Of a stretch of 18,404 nucleotides of DNA, positions 1 to 6,612 are shown piece after piece. Position 1 is the stretch's first letter. Every line of letters starts with the position of its first letter. A program made the translations under genes and the position numbers. The stretch is from CAYJAD01 sp964371505 (GTDB taxonomy: Bacteria; Desulfobacterota; Desulfovibrionia; Desulfovibrionales; Desulfovibrionaceae): assembly GCA_964371505.1 (NCBI GenBank), contig CAYJNG010000038.1, forward strand, positions 1-18,404. The letters are read 5' to 3'. The notes under the pieces were generated by a model that saw only the letters and a list, made by a program, of their open reading frames with translations, was not told the DNA's origin and searched no databases.

Positions 1-1159
1 CTTGACCGCTGCGTTGTGCCATTTGATAAATGGCCATATCCACTTCTTGGTCTTGCACTTCAAGGCCTTCTTTTTTAGCAACACTCATAAGGAATACTTG
101 TGCACGAGTGATATCTTCTGCTTCTTTACGCGCTTCCTTGGTAAGTTCTTCCATATTCTTGCCCATGGACTCAAGGCTACGGCCTTGTCTTTCTGCTTTA
201 GCTTGTTGCTCAGCAATCATGGAACGAGTATGCGTATCCACCATGGATTCAGGAAGTTCAAAGTCCACCATTTTCAAAAGCTTATCCAGCAATTCTTTTT
301 GTGCTGTACCCTTGTGCAAGTTCGTACGGCTGCGTTCATAGCTATCAATGAAAGCTTGACGCAAAGATTCCATATTTTCTTGACCCATGGTTTTAGCAAA
401 AGCATCATCCAATTCAGGAAGCTTGCGTTCTTTAATGGCATGCACGGTAACCTTCATGGTGATGGTTTTACCTGCAAGGTCAGAAGCTAAAAAGTCTTCA
501 GGGAAGCTTACGTCGCCTTCCTTGGTTTCACCAAGGGCTACACTTTTCACAAGTTCTTCAAAAGATTCTAAAGCTTGACCTTCACCAAGATTCATTTGGA
601 AATTTTGTGCGCTAATACCTTCAAGAGCTACGCCATCTTCGTAAGCAGCAAAATCAATATCCGCCACTTGACCGTCCACAGCAGGGCCCTTACCTTCAGC
701 CACAACCAATTCGGCGCGGTCTTTACGTAAACGCTCTACAAATTCTTCCACTTCTTCGTCTTTTACCACAGCCTTTTCTTGATTTACTTCAAGGCCTTCG
801 TACATAGGAATTTCAAAGGTAGGCAGCACTTCAAAGCTAATGGTGTAAGAGAAGTCTTCACCACGAGCAATGTCTTTACCGTCAAAATCAATGCCAGACA
901 CAGGGGAAGCATTTAATTCGGTAACAATTTTGTTAATGTGTACGTTTACAAGGTCTTGCTTAGCTTCGCTGTAAACCTTGTCACGAAAGCGATTTTCAAT
1001 AACAGATGCAGGCACTTTGCCCTTGCGGAAACCATCTATTTGTACAGATGTACGGTATAAAGCAACAGTGCCAAGGATGGCAGCTTCCACTTCCTTAGCA
1101 TCGACGGTTACTTTCACTTGTTTTTTTACTGGGGATAAATCTTCAACTGTATATTCCAC
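1..1159 (-). CDS. tig: Trigger factor (ribosome-associated chaperone/PPIase), 3' end cut by window edge
   Basis: Trigger factor binds near the ribosomal exit tunnel and shields nascent chains; it also has peptidyl-prolyl isomerase activity. The minus-strand frame stays open from 1159 to the window edge, giving 386 codons of a protein usually about 430 residues long, so only the last C-terminal residues are missing. The translation begins MEYTVEDLSPVKKQVKVTVD and carries the ribosome-docking signature GFRKGKVP at residues 43-50, the same position as in E. coli. A central FKBP-like PPIase region and a helical C-terminal arm follow. I chose the GTG at 1159 because AAGGAG lies six bases upstream and because family members start MEY; the in-frame ATG at 1174 sits on the Shine-Dalgarno itself and would leave it unused. 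A good promoter lies at 1212-1240, so tig is probably transcribed separately from cobO upstream. Confidence 0.95.
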   Translation of the reverse strand, partial: MEYTVEDLSPVKKQVKVTVDAKEVEAAILGTVALYRTSVQIDGFRKGKVPASVIENRFRDKVYSEAKQDLVNVHINKIVTELNASPVSGIDFDGKDIARGEDFSYTISFEVLPTFEIPMYEGLEVNQEKAVVKDEEVEEFVERLRKDRAELVVAEGKGPAVDGQVADIDFAAYEDGVALEGISAQNFQMNLGEGQALESFEELVKSVALGETKEGDVSFPEDFLASDLAGKTITMKVTVHAIKERKLPELDDAFAKTMGQENMESLRQAFIDSYERSRTNLHKGTAQKELLDKLLKMVDFELPESMVDTHTRSMIAEQQAKAERQGRSLESMGKNMEELTKEARKEAEDITRAQVFLMSVAKKEGLEVQDQEVDMAIYQMAQRSGQ

Positions 1160-1211
1160 GAGGGACTCCTTCATAAAGGGCAAAGCCCTAAGTATTTTTT
1201 AGCAAAAAGAA

Positions 1212-1240
1212 ACTATATACGTAATAAAGCCATTTGTCCA
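1212..1240 (-). promoter_or_regulatory. Sigma70-like promoter of tig
   Basis: On the minus strand TGGACA (1240-1235) and TATAGT (1217-1212) are separated by exactly 17 bases; each matches the consensus at 5 of 6 positions. Transcription would start near 1205, giving a leader of about 45 nt. That leader holds a small AGGGC-AAA-GCCCT hairpin (1177-1189) just before the ribosome binding site. Confidence 0.7.
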
Positions 1241-1281
1241 GATTTAGTGCGCGCAAAAATCATATTGCGCTGTGGCATTGT

Positions 1282-1785
1282 TTAAAACTCAATACCCTTG
1301 GTGGCCGGTATGCCTTGTTTCCAAGGGTGTTTTATTTCCTGCATTTGCGTTACCAAATGGGCTTGCTCAAGAAGCCATGGCGGTGCACCGCGCCCAGAAA
1401 GCACTACATGCACTTCATGCTCTTGCGCAGCAGTAATAAGCTGCATAAGCTCATCTTCATGTATAAGCTGAGCCTTTAAAGCGTACAAACTTTCGTCTAA
1501 TATAAGCATATCAAGTTGCGGTAAACGCGCTTTAGCCCAAGCCAATGTGGTAAGCGCCGCCTCTCTATGTTTTGGCCTTTCATCTTCATTGCGAAAAAAG
1601 CCAAGACCGCCCACATAAAAAAGCTCACCCAAAAGTTTATGAAGCATTTGCTGCTCCCCTGCTTTTTCATCGCGCTTCATGCACTGTGCAAAAGCCACAC
1701 GCAAACCTTGCCCCAAAGCACGCACAGCTTGCCCTACGCAAGCAGTGGTTTTGCCTTTACCATCACCTGTATAAACAAGCAGCAT
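1282..1785 (-). CDS. cobO: Cob(I)yrinic acid a,c-diamide / corrinoid adenosyltransferase (CobO/BtuR family)
   Basis: Transfers the 5'-deoxyadenosyl group of ATP to cob(I)alamin or its precursors, making adenosylcobalamin. The 167-residue product begins with a P-loop, YTGDGKGKTT (residues 5-14). LILDES provides the Walker-B-like strand, and the C-terminal part has the family signature SGRGAPPWLLEQAHLVTQM, then KHP and terminal GIEF. It lacks the roughly 25-residue N-terminal extension of E. coli BtuR, as many CobO-type proteins do. The ATG at 1785 shares its A with the TAA of amrS (TAATG), with AAGGGG upstream, so translation is probably coupled. A longer start at TTG 1791 is possible but less likely. 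No other cobalamin gene is in the window, so salvage versus de novo use cannot be decided here. Confidence 0.93.
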   Translation of the reverse strand: MLLVYTGDGKGKTTACVGQAVRALGQGLRVAFAQCMKRDEKAGEQQMLHKLLGELFYVGGLGFFRNEDERPKHREAALTTLAWAKARLPQLDMLILDESLYALKAQLIHEDELMQLITAAQEHEVHVVLSGRGAPPWLLEQAHLVTQMQEIKHPWKQGIPATKGIEF

Positions 1786-2789
1786 TACCAAACCCCTTCA
1801 AGTTTATATTTACATTTGGGGCAATGGCCTCTTTTAAGGGAATTTTTACTGGTAAAGCCTTTTCGGGTAATGCAAGGGTGATTACACTGAGGGCACAAAG
1901 TCATGGTTCCCACCATGCTATCTGCATTGCCAATATACACGTATTTAAGGCCCACATCTTGCCCAATATGCATGGCTCTTTCTAAGGTTTCTACAGGCGT
2001 GGGAGTAGCATTGCGCAACTTATAAGCTCCATGGAAACGGCTAATGTGCCAAGGAACGTGTGGCCCTAGTTCGTCATGTATAAAGGCTGCCAAATCACGT
2101 AACTCATCATCGCTATCATTGTATTTTGGCACAACAAGCGTTGTTACTTCTACCCACCACCCCATTTTTACCATCATTTTCAGATTTTCCAACACAGGGG
2201 CAAGCTTAGCGCCGCATAAGACTTTATAATAGCGGTCACGCATGGATTTTAAATCCACATTGGCAGCACGAATAGTATCATATAACGAAGCCAAGCATTC
2301 CAAGCTTTGATACCCGTTAGAGACTAAAATACAATCTAAGTCGTTAAGACGAGCCTTTATGGCCACTTCCATCATAAGTTCCATAAAAACTGTAGGCTCA
2401 TTATACGTAAAGGAAATACTCTGCGCCTTATGTTTTAGAGCTTCTTTTACTAAAATATCTGCCGTGGTAAGCTTACCCGGCACCACGCCAGCATCAATAG
2501 GGGCGCGTGAAATGGTATGATTTTGACAAAAAACACAAGAAAAATTACACCCTGCCGTACCTATTGAATAGGTTTTTGTGCCAGGTTTATAGTGATAGAG
2601 AGGCTTTTTTTCCACAGGATCAAGCCCCACAGAAGCCACTTTATTGGCCACATGAGTTTGCAACACTCCGCCTATGTTTTCTCGCACACCACACAACCCC
2701 TTTTTACCTGCAGGCAAAAGGCATCTATGATGGCACAAAGAACACTGTACAGTGGTGCCTGAGGTGTTTGTCCAATGAAGTGCTGGCAT
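1785..2789 (-). CDS. amrS: AmmeMemoRadiSam system radical SAM enzyme (AmrS)
   Basis: A 334-residue radical SAM protein of the AmrS family, related to pyruvate-formate-lyase activases. The 4Fe-4S/SAM motif is C81-x3-C85-x2-C88 (GCNFSCVFCQN). N-terminal cysteines C16, C19, C23 and C33 and a C-terminal zinc-ribbon-like set, C299, C302, C306, C323 and C326 ending in EGVW, are both typical of this subfamily and absent from simple activases. SFTYNEPT and the late HISRFHGAYKL segment also fit. The family is named for genomic co-occurrence with AMMECR1 and Memo proteins; its substrate is not established. Neither partner gene is in this window. The ATG at 2789 follows GAAGGTG and sits two bases after the upstream gene's stop; the 3' end overlaps cobO by one base, so the three genes form one operon. 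Confidence 0.93.
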   Translation of the reverse strand: MPALHWTNTSGTTVQCSLCHHRCLLPAGKKGLCGVRENIGGVLQTHVANKVASVGLDPVEKKPLYHYKPGTKTYSIGTAGCNFSCVFCQNHTISRAPIDAGVVPGKLTTADILVKEALKHKAQSISFTYNEPTVFMELMMEVAIKARLNDLDCILVSNGYQSLECLASLYDTIRAANVDLKSMRDRYYKVLCGAKLAPVLENLKMMVKMGWWVEVTTLVVPKYNDSDDELRDLAAFIHDELGPHVPWHISRFHGAYKLRNATPTPVETLERAMHIGQDVGLKYVYIGNADSMVGTMTLCPQCNHPCITRKGFTSKNSLKRGHCPKCKYKLEGVW

Positions 2790-2791
2790 AA

Positions 2792-3196
2792 TTACACCTT
2801 CTTTGTCATAAAATTCCGCTGAATACGCATAACTGGAAGCGTAAACACGTCGTTATTAGAAGGATATGACTGAAACTCCACACGAGGCTGTGGCCTTGGC
2901 ACTGAGGGGTTAGGGTGCGGACGCGTAGGTTGTTGTGGTGTTATCTGCGGGAATACATAAATGGGCATTTGGGGCGTACTCTGTGTGGAAGATGGTAATT
3001 GCCTTTTACCTTTAGGCTTTACAGAAATAACCTTATCTCCCGTTTGCGGGTCTACCCATGTATGCACCGTTCCCTTATTGGGGGAATTTTGCAAATTTGT
3101 TCCATAAACTTTATCTTCACGCGCAGTATTAGCCACACTCCACGAAGAGAAAGTACAAAAAAACAAAATAGTACAAAATAATAAAATGATGCGCAC
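2792..3196 (-). CDS. Small exported proline-rich protein, unknown function
   Basis: A 134-residue protein I do not recognise. It starts with a hydrophobic signal-peptide-like stretch (RIILLFCTILFFC, residues 2-14) with a plausible cleavage near SVA-NTA at about residue 22. A short polar segment with WVDPQTGDKVISVKPKGK follows, loosely like the DUF4124-type 'W.D..G' motif. Next is a Pro/Gln-rich stretch (roughly residues 68-105) and a basic C-terminus. No lipobox is visible, so a soluble periplasmic location is likely. The start is GTG at 3196, supported by AGGGGA five bases upstream and by an extended -10 promoter at 3234-3242. It is the first gene of the operon with amrS and cobO, which suggests co-expression but does not reveal a role. 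Confidence 0.7.
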   Translation of the reverse strand: MRIILLFCTILFFCTFSSWSVANTAREDKVYGTNLQNSPNKGTVHTWVDPQTGDKVISVKPKGKRQLPSSTQSTPQMPIYVFPQITPQQPTRPHPNPSVPRPQPRVEFQSYPSNNDVFTLPVMRIQRNFMTKKV

Positions 3197-3233
3197 AAAA
3201 TTCCCCTGTTAGAAAAAAATATTTCCCAATAAA

Positions 3234-3242
3234 ATTATAGCA
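3234..3242 (-). promoter_or_regulatory. Extended -10 promoter for the exported protein-amrS-cobO operon
   Basis: The minus strand reads TGC-TATAAT, a perfect -10 hexamer with the TGn extension. No good -35 is seen at 17 bases, as is common for extended -10 promoters. The predicted start near 3227 leaves a leader of about 30 nt before the GTG. Confidence 0.6.
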
Positions 3243-3291
3243 TTAAACCATATTACAGGCCCACATATCAAAAAAAGCCCCTAAATCCCAC

Positions 3292-3320
3292 TTGGGTATT
3301 TCCAAGAAATTTGATATATA
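3292..3320 (+). promoter_or_regulatory. Putative purM promoter with overlapping inverted repeat
   Basis: TTGGGT (3292-3297) and TATATA (3315-3320) are 17 bases apart, upstream of purM. An inverted repeat, CTTGG-N6-CCAAG (3291-3306), overlaps the -35 and could be an operator; no regulator is identified. The intergenic region is shared with the divergent operon. Confidence 0.5.
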
Positions 3321-3353
3321 CACCATATTATCAATTTTCACAAGGAGCCTAAC

Positions 3354-4406
3354 ATGTCCTCAGGGCGCGCAAAAGCTTATGTAGATGCAGGGGTAGATAT
3401 CCATGCCGGCAACGAACTCGTTGACCGTATTAAACAATCTGTAGCCAAAACACTTACTCGCGGTGTTATTTCTGACATTGGCGGTTTTGGGGGGCTTTTC
3501 CGCCCCGATTTAGCAGGTATGGAAGACCCCGTACTTGTTTCTTCCACCGACGGTGTGGGTACAAAACTCAAATTGGCTTTTGCCTTTGACAAGCACGATA
3601 CTGTAGGTATCGACCTTGTGGCCATGAGCGTAAATGATATATTGGTTCAAGGAGCAAAACCTTTATTTTTCCTTGATTACTTTGCAACAGGCCATTTAGA
3701 TGTGGATAAAGCAGACCAAGTAATACAAGGTATTGCCGAAGGCTGTAGGCAAGCTCAGTGTGCTTTGCTTGGCGGCGAAACTGCCGAAATGCCTAGCATG
3801 TATGCCGATGGTGAGTATGACTTAGCAGGTTTTTGCGTAGGTATAGTGGATAACGCTAAGCTTATTGATGGCGGCAATATTCGTATTGGCCACAAAATTA
3901 TTGGCATGGCTTCTTCTGGTCTTCACTCCAACGGTTACTCCTTAGCACGTAAAATCTTAGATAAAAGCGGCTTAAAAAAGGATGACATCTTCCCCGGTAC
4001 GGATAAAAGCGTAGCAGAAGTTATGCTCGCCCCTACCATCATTTATGTAGATGTTATTAAAAACTTGCTGCGCGATGCCCCCATTGCCGGCATGGTACAT
4101 ATTACCGGTGGCGGTTTTTACGACAATATCCCACGCGTATTACCACAGCAAGTAAAAGTTACCATTGACTTTGATTCTTGGGAAATGCCTGCGGTATTCA
4201 CATGGCTTAAAGAGCAAGGCGACTTAAGCTGGCCTGAAATGCTGCAAATTTTTAACTGCGGCATTGGTTACGTACTCGTAGTGCCCGATGAAAATTGCGA
4301 AGAAGTGCTACAACGTATCAAAGCTAGCAATATGGACGCTTGGGTTATTGGTACTGTGGAAAAACGCACAGAAAATGATGAAGAAGCCGTTATTGTAAAC
4401 TTCTAA
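3354..4406 (+). CDS. purM: Phosphoribosylformylglycinamidine cyclo-ligase (AIR synthetase)
   Basis: Catalyses ATP-dependent ring closure of FGAM to 5-aminoimidazole ribonucleotide, the fifth step of de novo purine synthesis, in the cytoplasm. The 350-residue product is close to E. coli PurM (345). Visible signatures are VSSTDGVGTKLKLAF (62-76), the ATP-binding LLGGETAEMPSMY (138-150), GMASSGLHSNGYSLAR and HITGGGFYDNIPRVLP. The ATG at 3354 follows AAGGAG (3342-3347) by six bases. It is the only plus-strand gene in the first 8 kb, with its own promoter. Eleven bases after the stop the sequence runs into an assembly gap, so a partner gene or terminator downstream cannot be seen. Confidence 0.97.
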   Translation: MSSGRAKAYVDAGVDIHAGNELVDRIKQSVAKTLTRGVISDIGGFGGLFRPDLAGMEDPVLVSSTDGVGTKLKLAFAFDKHDTVGIDLVAMSVNDILVQGAKPLFFLDYFATGHLDVDKADQVIQGIAEGCRQAQCALLGGETAEMPSMYADGEYDLAGFCVGIVDNAKLIDGGNIRIGHKIIGMASSGLHSNGYSLARKILDKSGLKKDDIFPGTDKSVAEVMLAPTIIYVDVIKNLLRDAPIAGMVHITGGGFYDNIPRVLPQQVKVTIDFDSWEMPAVFTWLKEQGDLSWPEMLQIFNCGIGYVLVVPDENCEEVLQRIKASNMDAWVIGTVEKRTENDEEAVIVNF

Positions 4407-4417
4407 GCTTCTTATAT

Positions 4418-4517
4418 NNNNNNNNNNNNNNNNNNNNNNNNNNNNNNNNNNNNNNNNNNNNNNNNNNNNNNNNNNNNNNNNNNNNNNNNNNNNNNNNNNN
4501 NNNNNNNNNNNNNNNNN
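4418..4517. other. Assembly gap (100 N)
   Basis: Exactly 100 undetermined bases, the conventional placeholder for a scaffold gap of unknown length. The order, orientation and distance between purM and the formate dehydrogenase unit depend on scaffolding and are not shown by sequence. Confidence 0.98.
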
Positions 4518-4543
4518 TTTTTTATATCCAAACCCTTTTTCGC

Positions 4544-6586
4544 CTAAAACTCTGGTGGAAACTCCAACATTTGCTCATAGGTAAATACAGGGCCATCACT
4601 ACAAATATAATGCGCACCAACCTTACAATGCCCGCACTTACCAACGCCGCAACGCATATTGGTTTCTAAAGCCGTGTATATGGTACTAGGATGCATACCA
4701 AGAGCCACAAGATCTTTGGCTACAGCCTTTATACGCCGCGCTGAAGCACAAATTATGGCTGAAGTATTTTGCCAGTCAAGGCCGGGATTTTGCTCTAAAG
4801 GAGCTAACAAATCATTAATATACCCCACATGTATGGGCACTGTGGTTATAGCCTTGGTGGGCTTTGCAAGGGCATAATGTACCTGCACCCCCTCTAGCGT
4901 ATTCCATTGTTCAAGGTCTTCTTTAAGCATGAGCTCTTCATAGGTCATGGCAGAACCTATCACAATGATATTTTTAAAGTCATGGCTGTTTTCAATGGCA
5001 CGTATGAGCGGCGCTCGCACCGGAGCATGCCCAACACCAGACCCCACCACCAATAAAGTACGCCCCACAAAGCTTTCATAAGGAAAAGGCACACCAAAAG
5101 GCCCGCGTAAGCCCAGCACATCCCCCACCTTTTTGGTAAAGAGCTCTGTGGTGACCTTTCCCACTTTTTTTACATAAAAGGAGAAAAAATGCTCTTCCTT
5201 ATCACTAAAAGGAACAGATATGGCTATTTCTCCCACGCCAAAAAGCGTAATCATATAAAATTGCCCGCGTAAAGCTGGCTTGCCCTGCATGGGGTTATGC
5301 GTATACTTTACAGTAAAGCGTTTAATACTCTTAGCTTCTTCAAATATATCTATAATTTCCACCAATTCTGGAACATAGAGCTTTGCGTCAAATCCGCGCT
5401 GTTCACGCACAAAGGGCACAGGGCGCGGCGTATAAACAGCTTCGGGCGGGCAATCTTGCATAAGCTCTTCAGTAATATGCACCATATCAATGGCCGCGGG
5501 GCACACAACACTGCAACGCCCGCACCCTGTACAGCCTTTATGCCCAAAACGCTCTTCTATATATTGCAGCTTATCATACATTCTGTAGCGCACCATACTT
5601 GTATGGTCGCGCGGTTCATGCCAGCCTGCATTACGTGTAAAGCCCTGACTTTGACAAGAGTCCCAACAGCGCACCCTTGTGCCAGAATCCCCCACGCCAT
5701 TTTCTTCATGAGTAGTGAAGCAAGTACACGTAGGGCATACACGCGTACAACCGGTGCATAAAATACAAGAAGGCGCCACCCGCTCCCAAACTTCATGGTT
5801 AAAGCCTGCCTGTAAAGATTTTTGCAAAGTACTAAAATCCGGTTTGCGAAAAAAAGAGTTTTTGCTTTGCTCTACTAAAGCTTCCTTTTGCTCTAAAATA
5901 TGCGCATCGTGGTGTACATGTATCAAGGTACTAATATGCGTAAGTAACCATTGCCCTTTTTCGCTATGCACTTGTACTAAAAAACCTTGCTGCCATGGGG
6001 TTAATTCCAAGTCAGCTCCGGCTTTAGCTCCGGCCTTAGCTCCTTCCGTTGCAGGTGTTAAAAAGGGGCCTGTGCCTAAGGAGGCGCAAAAACATTGTTT
6101 CGCTGGTTCAAGACAATTTATGGCAATGACATGCAATGCTTTTTGCCTATGAGCATAATTCATATCTGTATATTCTTGCGCAAAAAAAGCGTGCATATAC
6201 GCAAGGCCGTACGCATCGCATGGGCGCACGCCAAAAAGCAAAATATCCTTAGGGCGTGGCTGCGCAGTATTTTGCTCTTTCGTTAAAGCATCTTGCAAAA
6301 AAACTTTTTCTTTTCCTTCCCAAGAAAACAGCTCCTCCCTAGGGGCGAAAACAAAAGATTTTGGCGACATGGAGGTAAGCGTATACGCATCATGGCCTAA
6401 GGTAGGGCTCTGCCCATAAGGGGCAAGATGTACGTCTGTCGTATTGCTAGCTACGCTTTGCGCATTTTCAGCTACAGTTTGTACTTCGTGTGCAAGAGGA
6501 GCTTGCGGTGTAAAAAGCGCATAAGCCTTGGCCCATACTTGCAAAGCGGTATCCACATTATCATATGGTAAATAATAAAAAGACAT
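4544..6586 (-). CDS. Fused sulfhydrogenase/anaerobic sulfite reductase-type beta-gamma electron transfer subunit
   Basis: A 680-residue chain joining two proteins that are usually separate. Residues 1 to about 385 resemble HydB/AsrA subunits: FGVRPCDAYGL (118-128), NCLEP...CFCASLGTGP (157-174), and two 4Fe-4S motifs, C274/C277/C280/C284 and C352/C355/C358/C362. Residues from about 400 resemble HydG/AsrB: FAD-binding RGQFYMI (440-446), LRGPFGVPFP (493-502), an NAD(P)-site VVGSGVGHAPVRAP (513-526), and a 2Fe-2S site C646-x4-C651-x2-C654-x7-C662. Electrons could therefore pass between NAD(P)H/FAD and the iron-sulfur chain. It starts 26 bases after the stop of fdhF with a GGGGA ribosome binding site, so it most likely serves as that enzyme's electron-transfer partner; this pairing is inferred from position. 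A KAGA repeat lies at residues 182-191, between motifs. A partner of an unseen hydrogenase or sulfite reductase beyond the gap is the alternative. Confidence 0.85.
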   Translation of the reverse strand: MSFYYLPYDNVDTALQVWAKAYALFTPQAPLAHEVQTVAENAQSVASNTTDVHLAPYGQSPTLGHDAYTLTSMSPKSFVFAPREELFSWEGKEKVFLQDALTKEQNTAQPRPKDILLFGVRPCDAYGLAYMHAFFAQEYTDMNYAHRQKALHVIAINCLEPAKQCFCASLGTGPFLTPATEGAKAGAKAGADLELTPWQQGFLVQVHSEKGQWLLTHISTLIHVHHDAHILEQKEALVEQSKNSFFRKPDFSTLQKSLQAGFNHEVWERVAPSCILCTGCTRVCPTCTCFTTHEENGVGDSGTRVRCWDSCQSQGFTRNAGWHEPRDHTSMVRYRMYDKLQYIEERFGHKGCTGCGRCSVVCPAAIDMVHITEELMQDCPPEAVYTPRPVPFVREQRGFDAKLYVPELVEIIDIFEEAKSIKRFTVKYTHNPMQGKPALRGQFYMITLFGVGEIAISVPFSDKEEHFFSFYVKKVGKVTTELFTKKVGDVLGLRGPFGVPFPYESFVGRTLLVVGSGVGHAPVRAPLIRAIENSHDFKNIIVIGSAMTYEELMLKEDLEQWNTLEGVQVHYALAKPTKAITTVPIHVGYINDLLAPLEQNPGLDWQNTSAIICASARRIKAVAKDLVALGMHPSTIYTALETNMRCGVGKCGHCKVGAHYICSDGPVFTYEQMLEFPPEF
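6014..6049. repeat. 12-bp tandem repeat inside the beta-gamma subunit gene
   Basis: Units AGCTCCGGCTTT (6014), AGCTCCGGCCTT (6026) and a diverged third copy starting AGCTCC (6038) follow one another in frame. They encode GAKAGAKAGA in the part corresponding to the HydB/AsrA half, between conserved motifs, so copy number could vary without breaking the frame. Confidence 0.75.
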
Positions 6587-6612
6587 ATATCCCCACGTAC
6601 TCTTATGGACTT

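Noticed and set aside
2..490. 162-codon plus-strand open frame at the window start
   Set aside because: It is antisense to trigger factor, whose translation is unmistakable; no ribosome binding site or family match.
1251..1270. GCGCAA-N8-TTGCGC hairpin after cobO as a terminator
   Set aside because: No T-run follows on the minus strand and the stem is only 6 bp.
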